DNA of 22,773 nucleotides from Hyphomicrobiales bacterium. Its GTDB lineage: Bacteria; Pseudomonadota; Alphaproteobacteria; Rhizobiales; Kaistiaceae. Every line of letters begins with the position of its first letter. Within the stretch, counting starts at the first letter, position 1. The stretch covers positions 1-22,773 of the forward strand of contig JAFKJZ010000335.1 of NCBI GenBank assembly GCA_017305815.1, in the 5' to 3' direction. The translations under genes and the position numbers were made by a program. The notes under the pieces are model-generated. The model was not told the origin of the DNA and ran no database searches. It was given only the letters and a program-made list of their open reading frames with translations. Positions 15,383 through 22,713 of the stretch are shown here, piece after piece.

Positions 15383-16396
15383 TCAGCGCCGCGTCGTCGC
15401 CCGCTCGGCGAGGCGGACCGGCACCGTGGTGGTGACGCCGTCGGCGGGGTCGGTGCCGCTGTCGGTCATGCGATCATGCAGGATGGCGATCGCGGCGGCG
15501 ACCATGGCCTGGTGGTCGTGCACCACGGTCGTCAGATCGAACGAGCCCCATGTTGCTGCCGGCACGTCGTCATAGCCGGCGACCAGCACGTCGTCCGGCA
15601 CCCGCCATCCCACCCGCCGCAGCGCGTCGAGCGCGCCGAAGGCCATCATGTCGTTGGCGCAGAACAGCGCGTCCGGCACCAAGCGCTGTCCGGTCATCGC
15701 CTGGGTGGCGGCGAAGCCGCCCTCATAGGCATAGTCGCCGCGCGCGGTCTGCACCTCGTCGAAGCCGTGCGTCGCGAGGCGCTCGCGAAAGCCGCGCAGG
15801 CGTTCGTCGCTCGCATAGTCGCCGCGCATGCCGCCGATGAATCCGAACGAACGGGCGCCGCGCAGGACGAAGAGATCGGCGACCAGCGCGCCGCCGCCGG
15901 CATTGTCGGAGCAGACCGAGGAGACCCACTGGTTCCGGGCCGGCGTGTTGAAGGAAACCGTCGGGATGCGGATGCGCGCGAAGGCCTCCGCCGCCTCCCG
16001 CGTGACGACGGGCAGCGCGCTGACGATGGCGTCGACGCGATAGCTGGCGAGGCGCGGCAGGACGCCGTCGAGCGCGTTGCCGCCGCCGACGCTGAACAGC
16101 AGCACCTGGTGGCCGGTCTCCTGCAGCGCCTTCGAGAAGGCGTCGACCGCGACCGCGTAGAAGGAGTTCGCGCTGTCGCTGATGACGATGGCGACGAGGT
16201 CGGAGCGATGCTTGCGCAGCATGCGCGGCAGGAAGTTCGGGCTGTAGCCGAGCTGCTTCGCCGCCTCGAACACCTTGCGGCTGGTCTCTTCCGAGACGCT
16301 GGTGCCCTTGTTGAAGGCGCGCGAGACCGCCGATTGCGAGACGCCGGCAAGGCGCGCCACATCCGTCGACGACGGGTACTTTCTCGGCGATTTCAT
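15383..16396 (-). CDS. LacI-family transcriptional regulator
   Basis: A 337-residue LacI/GalR regulator. The N-terminal headpiece (about 10-56) shows TDVARLAGVSQSAVSRAFNK and the hinge YSPNFLPRML, followed by a periplasmic-binding-protein-like sugar domain (LVAIVISDSANSFYAVAVD..., FIGG, ALFCANDMMAFGALDAL, VAGYDDVPAA). The start chosen is ATG 16396; an in-frame GTG at 16408 would add four residues. Neither has a clear ribosome site. It follows the sugar importer/SDR operon on the same strand but is separated by a hairpin with a T-run, so it is probably transcribed partly or wholly on its own. The ligand is probably the imported sugar or a product of it (inferred from position). Confidence 0.93.
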   Translation of the reverse strand: MKSPRKYPSSTDVARLAGVSQSAVSRAFNKGTSVSEETSRKVFEAAKQLGYSPNFLPRMLRKHRSDLVAIVISDSANSFYAVAVDAFSKALQETGHQVLLFSVGGGNALDGVLPRLASYRVDAIVSALPVVTREAAEAFARIRIPTVSFNTPARNQWVSSVCSDNAGGGALVADLFVLRGARSFGFIGGMRGDYASDERLRGFRERLATHGFDEVQTARGDYAYEGGFAATQAMTGQRLVPDALFCANDMMAFGALDALRRVGWRVPDDVLVAGYDDVPAATWGSFDLTTVVHDHQAMVAAAIAILHDRMTDSGTDPADGVTTTVPVRLAERATTRR

Positions 16397-16407
16397 GGTT
16401 GCAACCA
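16396..16407. promoter_or_regulatory. 12-bp palindrome at the lacI start codon
   Basis: TGGTTGCAACCA is a perfect palindrome overlapping the first base of the ATG (minus strand). A LacI-type protein bound here could block its own expression; no experiment is implied. Confidence 0.4.
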
Positions 16408-16413
16408 CAGTCG

Positions 16414-16444
16414 AAAATGACGGGCACCTGCGTAGCGCCCGTCA
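16414..16444 (-). terminator. Intrinsic terminator between SDR and lacI
   Basis: On the minus strand TGACGGGC (16444-16437) pairs with GCCCGTCA (16425-16418) around an 11-base loop, followed directly by TTTT (16417-16414). The perfect 8-bp GC-rich stem with a T-run is the best intrinsic terminator in the window. It ends 18 bases before the lacI start, so it may also act as an attenuator. Confidence 0.6.
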
Positions 16445-16456
16445 GCGCGTCGTTCA

Positions 16457-16475
16457 ACGGAAACCGGGTTTCCGT
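16457..16475. promoter_or_regulatory. 19-bp perfect palindrome downstream of SDR, upstream of lacI
   Basis: ACGGAAACC-G-GGTTTCCGT: two perfect 9-base arms around one central base. An RNA hairpin cannot close with a 1-base loop without losing pairs, so a dimeric DNA-binding protein site is likely. It lies 61 bases before lacI, where an autoregulatory operator is expected. Confidence 0.45.
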
Positions 16476-16485
16476 ATCGATGAAT

Positions 16486-17277
16486 TCAGATCGTCTTCAG
16501 CATGCCGCCATCGACGAAATAGGTGGAGCCGACCGAATAGCTCGCCCGGTCGGAGCAGAGGAAGACGAAGAAGTCGGCGACCTCCTCCGGCGAGGCGAAA
16601 CGGCCGATCGGCGCGTTTTCGCGCGCCAGGCCGTCGAGATAGCCCTTCCAGTCGCCGCCCTTGTCGGCGGTCAGCTGCGTCGCCGTCTTGATCCAGTCCG
16701 GCGTCAGCACGAAGCCCGGATTGACGGCGTTGATGCGAACGTTGTCCTTGATGAACTCGGTCGACATCGTCTTCGAGGCCATGATCAGCGCCGCCTTGGT
16801 GACGTTGTAGATCGGCTCGTACCAGAGCGGCTGGGTGGCGCAGATCGAGGCGTTGTTCAGGATGACGCCGCCGCCGCGCCGCTTCATCGAGGGCACCAGC
16901 CCGCGCGCCAGGCGGATCGCCGCCATCACGTGCAGGTCCCAGTAGAACTGCCACTTGTCGTCCGGCGCATCCATGATGGTCTCGTTGCTGCCGGTGCCGG
17001 CATTGTTGACCAGGATGTCCGCGCCGCCGAAGGCTTCCTCGGTAGCCGCCAGCAGGCGGTCGCAGCCGACCGCCGTCGCGACGTCGCAATCGACCGCGAG
17101 GACCTGGACCGGGTGCGCGCCGAGGATCTCGTCGCGCGCAGCGGCGAGGCGGCCCGCGTCCCGCGCCGCGATGACGACATGCGCGCCTTCCGCGGCAAAC
17201 CCCTTGGCGACCGCCAGGCCGATGCCGATGCTGCCGCCGGTGATGACGGCGACCTTGTCGCGCAGTCCGAGATCCAT
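16486..17277 (-). CDS. SDR-family dehydrogenase of the sugar importer operon
   Basis: A 263-residue classical SDR. Visible: cofactor loop TGGSIGIG (13-20), VDCDV (62-66) at the adenine pocket, NNAG (91-94), catalytic Ser144 (NNASIC), Tyr157 and Lys161 (YNVTK), and the C-terminal block SVGSTYFVDGGML. The start ATG at 17277 has AAGGAG at a good distance. It is last in the operon after the second permease (41-bp gap). SDRs placed like this often oxidise the imported sugar or polyol at C1 or another hydroxyl, but the substrate is not shown. The frame extends far upstream only because GC-rich DNA lacks stops. Confidence 0.93.
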   Translation of the reverse strand: MDLGLRDKVAVITGGSIGIGLAVAKGFAAEGAHVVIAARDAGRLAAARDEILGAHPVQVLAVDCDVATAVGCDRLLAATEEAFGGADILVNNAGTGSNETIMDAPDDKWQFYWDLHVMAAIRLARGLVPSMKRRGGGVILNNASICATQPLWYEPIYNVTKAALIMASKTMSTEFIKDNVRINAVNPGFVLTPDWIKTATQLTADKGGDWKGYLDGLARENAPIGRFASPEEVADFFVFLCSDRASYSVGSTYFVDGGMLKTI

Positions 17278-17318
17278 GCTTTTGCTCCTTTTTGTTGGCC
17301 GATGGATGCGGGTGAAAC

Positions 17319-18278
17319 CTATTTGACGATCGGGATCTTCGACCGGTCGATGGTGATGGCGACGGCCGCCACCAGCACGACGCCGAAGACGATGTTCTGG
17401 GCAAAGATGTTGACGCCGAGGAACGTCATGCCGATCCGCACGACCGAAATGATCAGAGCGCCGACGAGCGTGCGCCAGATGCTGCCGACGCCGCCGGTGA
17501 TCGCCGTGCCGCCGACGACGACGGCGGCGATCGACGGCAGCAGCAGTTCGCTCGCCAGCGTCGGTGAGCCGCTGGCGAGGCGGCCGACGAGGACGATGCC
17601 GGCCAGGGCCGCGCAGGCGCCCGACAGCACGAAGGCGATCACCTTCTGGCGGTCGACCTTGACGCCCGAGGCATAGGCGGCCGGTTCGCCGGCGCCGATC
17701 GCCGCGCTGTAGCGGCCGAAGCGGGTGCGGCTCTGCAGGACATGCGCGATGAGGAGGACGACGAGGCCGATGACGACGACGTTCGGCACGCCGAACAGCG
17801 TGCCGGTGATCCAGCCGAGATAGCCGCGCTCGCTTTCGCCGAGCGTGATCGAACGCTCCTTCGAGATGACGAGTGCCGCGCTGTAGAGCACGCCGCCCAT
17901 GGCGAGCGTGGCGATGAAGGAGGGAATGCGCAGCTTCACATGGGCGATGCCGGAGAGCAGCCCCGCCAGGATGCCGAGACCGAAGGCGAGGGCGAAGGCG
18001 CCATAGCCGAAGCGGGCGAGCGTCAGCGCCACGACGACGCTCGAAAGCGACGCCATCGACTGGATCGACAGGTCGATGCCGCCGAGCATGATGACGAAGG
18101 TGACGCCGGTCGCCAGGATGAACAGCACCGCCGTGTCGCTGGCGAGCTGCAGCAGCGTGCTCGGATCGAGGAAGGCTGGCTGGAAGGCGCCGACCAGGAT
18201 GACGAGGATGACGAGCGTGGCGAGCGGCAGCCATTGCCTCAGCCCGTCGGAGCGGAAGGTGTCGAGGATGCTGTTCAT
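17319..18278 (-). CDS. CUT2 sugar ABC importer, second permease
   Basis: A 319-residue permease of the RbsC-like family. Features are the GGIDLSIQSMASLSSVVVAL block in the middle of the chain, AHVKLRIPSFIATLAMGG, and near the C-terminus VVVGGTAITGGVGSIWRTLVG. Start ATG at 18278, two bases after the ATPase stop. With the permease at 19831-20823 it likely forms a heterodimeric channel, as in the rhamnose and Lsr-type CUT2 systems. The two permeases are clearly different sequences, so this is not a recent duplication. Confidence 0.94.
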   Translation of the reverse strand: MNSILDTFRSDGLRQWLPLATLVILVILVGAFQPAFLDPSTLLQLASDTAVLFILATGVTFVIMLGGIDLSIQSMASLSSVVVALTLARFGYGAFALAFGLGILAGLLSGIAHVKLRIPSFIATLAMGGVLYSAALVISKERSITLGESERGYLGWITGTLFGVPNVVVIGLVVLLIAHVLQSRTRFGRYSAAIGAGEPAAYASGVKVDRQKVIAFVLSGACAALAGIVLVGRLASGSPTLASELLLPSIAAVVVGGTAITGGVGSIWRTLVGALIISVVRIGMTFLGVNIFAQNIVFGVVLVAAVAITIDRSKIPIVK

Positions 18279-18280
18279 CG

Positions 18281-19834
18281 TCAAACCATGTGTCCGATGA
18301 GATCGACCTGCTGCGGCTTGTGGCCGGGTTCGGCGCCGACACGGTGGGTGATGGCGCCGTCGCGCATCACCAGCACCGTGTGGCTCAATCCGATCGTCTC
18401 CTCCAAAGTGTCCGAGGTCAGGATGACGGCGACGCCTTCGGCGGTAACGGCCCGGATCAATTCGTAAACCTCCTCCTTGGCGCCGACGTCGAGGCCGCGC
18501 GTCGGGTGGTCGAGGATGAGGATGCGCGCTTTGGCGTTCAGCCACTTCGCCAGCACGACCTTCTGCTGGTTGCCGCCGGAGAGGTTGAGGCAGAGCGTGT
18601 GGATGCCGGGCGTGCGGATCCTCAGCTTCTGCACCCAGTTCTGGGCCAGCCGCTTTTCCTCGCGCGTGTCGATCAGTCCGTTCTTCGTCAGCGTGCCGAG
18701 GTCGCCGAGCGTGATGTTGGCGGCGACGGGCAGGAACAGCACCAGCCCCTCGACCCGGCGCTCGCGCGGGATGTAGCCGATGCCGATATCGACGGCCTCG
18801 GCCGGCGTGCGCAGCTTCACCTCGCGGCCGGCGGCGAGCAGCCGGCCGGCGTCGTGCGGCGCGAAGCCGGCGAGGGTACGGGTCAGTTCCTCGCGGCCGG
18901 AGCCGATGACGCCGGCGATGCCGAGGATCTCGCCGGCATGCAGCTTGAAGCTGACATCGCGATAGGCGCCCTGGTGGCCGAGCCTGTCGAGCTCCAGCAC
19001 GATTTCGTCGCGATAGGGCTTCTGCAGCGGCTCGCGATAATATTCGGCCTGCAGGCTGCGGCCCACCATCCAGTGGTGCAGCTGCGTGACGTCGGCCTCC
19101 GCGGCCGCGAGCTCGGCGACGACGGCGCCGTCCTTCATCACATAGATGCGGTCGGAGAGTTCCAGCACCTCGCCGAGCCGGTGCGAGACGAAGATGAACG
19201 AAGCGCGGGCCCGCAGCGCGCGGACGCGGGCGAACAGGATGTCGATCTCGGCCCGCTCCAGCACCGAGGTCGGCTCGTCGAGCAGGATGACGAGATGGCC
19301 GGGCGCGTTCTCCTCCAGCGTCAGCGCCTTGGCGAGCTCCACCATCTGCCGCGCCGCGAAATCGAGATCCTCCGCCCGCGTGCGCGGGTCGGCGTCGATC
19401 TGCACCTTGGCGAGCTGGCGCGAAGCGGCGGCGTAGAGCGCGCGCCAGTCGACGATGCCGAAGCGGGTGAACTGCGCCTCGTTGCCGAGATAGATGTTCT
19501 CGCCGACGGTCAGGTTGGTGAGCAGGGACTGCTCCTGGAACACCATGCCGATGCCCTGGCGCATGGCGTCCGAGGCGCTGACGAAGCGGGTCTTCTGGCC
19601 ATTCAGGCGGATCTCGCCCGAATCCGGCTGGTAGACGCCGCTGAGGATCTTCATCAGCGTCGACTTGCCGGCGCCGTTCTCGCCGACCAGGCCGACGACC
19701 TCGCCCGGACGGATCTCGATCGAGACGTCCTTCAGCGCATGGACGCCGGGAAAGCGCTTGTCGACATGGTGGAGGGCAAGCGCCGGCGGCGTGTCGGAGC
19801 CGGGCGGGGCGGGGCGGATGATCGGCGCGCTCAT
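18281..19834 (-). CDS. CUT2 sugar ABC importer, tandem ATPase
   Basis: A 517-residue protein with two ATPase domains, normal length for RbsA-like proteins. Domain 1: Walker A GENGAGKST (51-59), a divergent signature region LDFAARQMVELAKAL (157-171), Walker B LVILLDEPTS (181-190), His in FVSHRL (218). Domain 2: degenerate Walker A (about 307-315, GVIGSGREE), intact signature LSGGNQQK (418-425), Walker B with ILILDHPTRGLD, where the catalytic Glu is His443. The D-loop of domain 1 reads SVLE rather than the common SALD. Domain 1 has the intact Walker motifs and probably does most hydrolysis. The start ATG overlaps the upstream permease stop (ATGA). Confidence 0.95.
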   Translation of the reverse strand: MSAPIIRPAPPGSDTPPALALHHVDKRFPGVHALKDVSIEIRPGEVVGLVGENGAGKSTLMKILSGVYQPDSGEIRLNGQKTRFVSASDAMRQGIGMVFQEQSLLTNLTVGENIYLGNEAQFTRFGIVDWRALYAAASRQLAKVQIDADPRTRAEDLDFAARQMVELAKALTLEENAPGHLVILLDEPTSVLERAEIDILFARVRALRARASFIFVSHRLGEVLELSDRIYVMKDGAVVAELAAAEADVTQLHHWMVGRSLQAEYYREPLQKPYRDEIVLELDRLGHQGAYRDVSFKLHAGEILGIAGVIGSGREELTRTLAGFAPHDAGRLLAAGREVKLRTPAEAVDIGIGYIPRERRVEGLVLFLPVAANITLGDLGTLTKNGLIDTREEKRLAQNWVQKLRIRTPGIHTLCLNLSGGNQQKVVLAKWLNAKARILILDHPTRGLDVGAKEEVYELIRAVTAEGVAVILTSDTLEETIGLSHTVLVMRDGAITHRVGAEPGHKPQQVDLIGHMV

Positions 19835-20823
19835 TTGACGATCCGCATGCGCTTGCGGTCGATCGAAAGCGCGACCGCCGCGATGATCATCAGGCCCTGC
19901 ACGCCGATCTGCACGCTGGGCGGCACGCCCATGAGCACCATGCCGTTCGACAGCACGACGACGATCAGCACGCCGACCAGCGTCTGCAACACGCTGCCCT
20001 GGCCGCCGGAGAGGGCCGTACCGCCGACGACGACGGCGGTGACGGTGGTGAACAGGCGGCCATTGCCGATCTGGGCGTTGCCGAGGCCGAGCTGGGCCGC
20101 CGCCAGAACACCGCCGACGGCGTAGAACACGCCGGCGAGCGTGAAGGTCAGGATGCGGACGCGGCCGACCGGGATGCCGGACAGCGCCGCCAGGTCCTCG
20201 CCGCCGCCGAGCGCGTAGATGTAGCGGCCGAGGCGGGTGTGATTCTGGATCACCAGCGCGACCAGCAGGCAGAACAGCGCCAGCCAGACGCCCCATGGAA
20301 AGCCGAGGAAGCGCTCGATGGCGAGGCTGCGGATCATCGGGTCGTTGATGCGGATCGCCATGCCGCCGAGCAGCGCGTTGGCGGCGCCGACGCCGACGAA
20401 CCACATTCCCAGCGTCACCATGAAGGAGGGGATCTTCAGGCGGACATGGATGACGCCGTTGGCGAAGCCGACGCCGGCGCCGACGAGAAGCACGATGAGG
20501 ATGCCGAAAACGCCGAAGGCGTTCGCGTTGGCGCCGTTCAGCACCAGCATCGACAGGATGACGGCGGAGAGCGTCAGTCCGCCCTCGACCGACAGGTCGA
20601 TCGAGCCCATCAGGATGATGAAGGTGGCGCCGAGGCCGAGCACCAGCGGGATCATCGCCGCCTGGCTGATGCGGACCATGTTGCCGAAGGTCATGAAATT
20701 GGGATTGATCGCGGTGATCAGGCCGCAGAGCAGCACCAGCACGATCAGCGGCGCCCAGGCGGCGATGCGCCAGCGGCGCCGCGGCGCGGGCTGGCTGGCG
20801 GAGATGGAAGCATCGATGGTCAT
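19831..20823 (-). CDS. CUT2 sugar ABC importer, first permease
   Basis: A 330-residue RbsC-like permease with many hydrophobic spans. Visible: LGATFIILMGSIDLSVEGG, NGVIHVRLKIPSFMVTLGM, and VVVGGTALSGGQGSVLQTLVG near the C-terminus. The start chosen is ATG 20823, with GAGG 11 bases upstream; an in-frame TTG at 20850 would add nine residues. It lies 153 bases after the binding-protein gene, behind two strong hairpins, and overlaps the ATPase gene by 4 bp. Confidence 0.93.
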   Translation of the reverse strand: MTIDASISASQPAPRRRWRIAAWAPLIVLVLLCGLITAINPNFMTFGNMVRISQAAMIPLVLGLGATFIILMGSIDLSVEGGLTLSAVILSMLVLNGANANAFGVFGILIVLLVGAGVGFANGVIHVRLKIPSFMVTLGMWFVGVGAANALLGGMAIRINDPMIRSLAIERFLGFPWGVWLALFCLLVALVIQNHTRLGRYIYALGGGEDLAALSGIPVGRVRILTFTLAGVFYAVGGVLAAAQLGLGNAQIGNGRLFTTVTAVVVGGTALSGGQGSVLQTLVGVLIVVVLSNGMVLMGVPPSVQIGVQGLMIIAAVALSIDRKRMRIVK

Positions 20824-20903
20824 CGGCAGGAACGCCTCATGCGAAATCAAGCGGGAGCGCGGGCGCGGCGAACGCCGAGGCTCGCGGAGGACGCCGCGCC
20901 AGG

Positions 20904-20965
20904 TCGCCGGCTCCGTTACGCAGGAGCCGGCGATGGGCGCGCGGAGGTCGTCAGGCGGCGCGCCC
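20904..20965 (-). terminator. Two tandem hairpins between binding-protein and permease genes
   Basis: Hairpin A (20904-20933): a perfect 11-bp stem (TCGCCGGCTCC / GGAGCCGGCGA) with an 8-base loop. Hairpin B (20935-20965): an 8-bp GGGCGCGC/GCGCGCCC stem with a 15-base loop. No T-run. In transport operons such structures commonly protect the binding-protein mRNA and lower downstream expression, giving excess binding protein. Confidence 0.55.
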
Positions 20966-20976
20966 GCCCCGGGAGG

Positions 20977-22071
20977 TCAGTCGTAGGCGATCTGGCCCGT
21001 CACCCGGCCCCAGATATCCGACCAGTCCATCTTGGGCTCGGAGGCGATGTTCTCGTCGTAATAGGCCTTGGCGTTGTCGGCGGTGATGATGACGCCCTTG
21101 CCGTAGAACTCGCGATGGTCCTTCGGCTCCTTGGCCGGGTCGAAGACGCCGGTCTTGGCGGCGTAGCCGATGGCCAGGCCCATGCCGCCCTGCCAGTAGG
21201 GGTCCCAGGCGACGGTTCCGGCGAGTTCGCCCTTCTGGATCGCCTCGACGGCGAGCTGGATGCCGTCGATGCCGGTCACCGGCACCTTGCCGGCGCGACC
21301 ATCGGCGCGCAGCGCCTCGACGGCGGCGAGCGCCATGTCGTCATTCGCCGCCCAGATGCCGCCGATCTGGTCGCCGAACTGGGTGAGCCAGGCATTGGTC
21401 TTCTCGAGCGCCTCGGTCGCCGACCAGTTGGCGACCTGGTAGTCGAGCAGCTTGATGTCCGGATTGGCGGCGAGCGCCTCCATCAGGCCCTTCTTGCGCT
21501 CGATCGCAGGGATGTTCGATTCGATGCCGCCGAGAGCGACGATGCCGCCCTTGCCACCCATCTGCTTGATCAGCGTCTCGGCCATCGCCTTGCCGTAGGG
21601 CACGCCGCTGAACGAGATGTGGGCGACATAGTTGGGATCGAAATCCCAGGGATGCAGGTCGGCCGGCTTGTTCCACTGCGTGACGACATAGGCGCCGGCG
21701 GCCTTGGCCGCCTCTACGATCGGGCGGGCGTCCGGGCTGTCGTTCGGGTCGACATTGATCACGGCGTTGCCGCCCGTCTTGGCCAGGATCGCCTTGATGT
21801 CGGCGATGCCCTTCTCGCTGTTGCCCTCGGTAACGAGGGTGACGTAGTCGGCCCCGACCGACTTGGCGAAGGCGGCGCCGCCCTTGTTCCAGGTCGCATG
21901 ATAGGGGTTCGAAAGCGACCGGATCGAGTTGACGACGGTCGGCTTGTCGGCAGCGAAGGCCGGCCGCGTGAGGATGGCCGGGAACACGCCCGCCATGCCG
22001 ATCAGGCCTGCGCCCTTGAGGATGTCGCGCCGCTTGATGCCTGGCGCGCCGGAGATGAGCTTATGGACCAT
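20977..22071 (-). CDS. Sugar ABC importer periplasmic substrate-binding protein
   Basis: A 364-residue type I periplasmic binding protein (RbsB/LacI-like fold). A twin-arginine-like signal is visible (KRRDILK at 13-19, hydrophobic core GLIGMAGVFPAILT, cleavage near AFA-AD at 40), so Tat export is likely. The mature protein begins DKPTVVNSIRSLSNPYH and contains IWAANDDMALAAVEAL and a C-terminal hinge region. The start ATG at 22071 has AGGGAGGAG 6 bases upstream, far better than any upstream start. It is first in the operon. The ligand is a sugar or sugar alcohol by family; I cannot name it. Confidence 0.94.
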   Translation of the reverse strand: MVHKLISGAPGIKRRDILKGAGLIGMAGVFPAILTRPAFAADKPTVVNSIRSLSNPYHATWNKGGAAFAKSVGADYVTLVTEGNSEKGIADIKAILAKTGGNAVINVDPNDSPDARPIVEAAKAAGAYVVTQWNKPADLHPWDFDPNYVAHISFSGVPYGKAMAETLIKQMGGKGGIVALGGIESNIPAIERKKGLMEALAANPDIKLLDYQVANWSATEALEKTNAWLTQFGDQIGGIWAANDDMALAAVEALRADGRAGKVPVTGIDGIQLAVEAIQKGELAGTVAWDPYWQGGMGLAIGYAAKTGVFDPAKEPKDHREFYGKGVIITADNAKAYYDENIASEPKMDWSDIWGRVTGQIAYD

Positions 22072-22262
22072 GAACCACTCCTCCCTTGATGGAGCGCCCT
22101 GGCCGCCGGGGCTCCGTTCTTGTCGTCTCCGGCTGTCCGTCTTCCCTCGTCTTGATGATTCCGCCCGCCGGCGAATAGGCGTTGGCGCGCCTGTCCTCCG
22201 GCTCCAAAACCCGGCGGCTGTCTCTCGGACTTTCCGCAACGACCCGTTATGTTTTGTGGCCT

Positions 22263-22276
22263 TGCATAGCTATGCA
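22263..22276. promoter_or_regulatory. 14-bp perfect palindrome, candidate operator of importer operon
   Basis: TGCATAGCTATGCA is a perfect palindrome overlapping the predicted -10 of the minus-strand promoter, the classic place for repression by a LacI-type protein. It does not match the 12-bp palindrome at the lacI start, so which protein binds is open. Confidence 0.5.
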
Positions 22277-22296
22277 CGCGATGCCGGGGCTGTCAA
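22269..22296 (-). promoter_or_regulatory. Candidate promoter of the sugar importer operon
   Basis: On the minus strand: consensus -35 TTGACA (22296-22291), 16 bases, then CATAGC (22274-22269), a weak -10. Expected leader is about 190 bases to the ATG at 22071. Predicted only. Confidence 0.4.
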
Positions 22297-22419
22297 TCGG
22301 CCGGCGAGCGCCGCGCGCTCCGGGAGGCGGCGGTGGTGGCGACGCGGCGCCTCCTTCAGGGATGGCAGCCCCGACATCGTGCCACGGCGATAGAGAACCG
22401 GCTTCCCGGCGTGTCTTCG

Positions 22420-22430
22420 TAGTAAAACTA
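22420..22430. promoter_or_regulatory. FadR/GntR-type operator-like site 1
   Basis: TAGTAAAACTA fits the FadR-subfamily pattern TnGTnnnACnA at every fixed position. It is embedded in GTAGTAAAACTATA (22419-22432), nearly repeated 192 bp downstream. Confidence 0.4.
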
Positions 22431-22611
22431 TAAATCTGGCTAGCGATTGGTTCCGAAGCGGCCCGAAACCGCCCGGGAACCGTTGGTGCGGGGGGAGGGA
22501 TCCCCTCGCCGAACATGCTGAAAAACCGATGCAATGCAAAGATTTGGCTGATCAGACCCAGGGCGTCTCACCGCTTCCACAACTCGCTCGGCCAGTGGCC
22601 TTGTGCTTGCG

Positions 22612-22622
22612 TAGTAATGCTA
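22612..22622. promoter_or_regulatory. FadR/GntR-type operator-like site 2
   Basis: TAGTAATGCTA fits TnGTnnnACnA except for one position (G for A). Its flanks (GTAGTAA..CTATA) match site 1 at 12 of 14 positions. It overlaps the likely -10 of the plus-strand gene. Confidence 0.4.
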
Positions 22623-22626
22623 TATT
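22618..22626 (+). promoter_or_regulatory. Extended -10 promoter candidate for the gene at 22714
   Basis: TGCTATATT is an extended -10 (TGn plus TATATT, 5 of 6 with consensus). No good -35 was found at the right distance, which extended -10 promoters can tolerate. Confidence 0.35.
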
Positions 22627-22713
22627 CTGACCGAATGTTCGGCTCCGATGGAGCTTTGTCGCGACGGGTTTTGGCTTGGGCGGGCCGTTCGCGGGGCCGC
22701 AGGGACGGATGCA

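Larger units (their letters stand above)
22072..22713. other. 642-bp divergent control region
   Basis: This region separates the importer operon (minus) from a plus-strand gene at 22714. It holds an operator/promoter for the operon (22263-22296), two GntR-like sites (22420-22430, 22612-22622), inverted repeats GGTTCC/GGAACC (22449-22481), CCGAA/TTCGG (22631-22642) and GCTCC/GGAGC (22642-22654). I see no convincing gene. A minus-strand 95-codon frame (22247-22534) was rejected. Confidence 0.6.

Noticed and set aside
15215..16420. 401-codon plus-strand frame opposite lacI
   Set aside because: Antisense to a complete LacI-family gene; starts inside the intergenic repeat; product is Arg/Asp/His-rich without motifs.
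17319..20823. The two permeases as a recent tandem duplication
   Set aside because: They share only family-level motifs, differ throughout, and are separated by the ATPase gene, so they are ancient heterodimer partners.
22247..22534. 95-codon minus-strand frame in the divergent control region
   Set aside because: Proline run, no ribosome site noted, overlaps the predicted operon promoter and operator-like sites.
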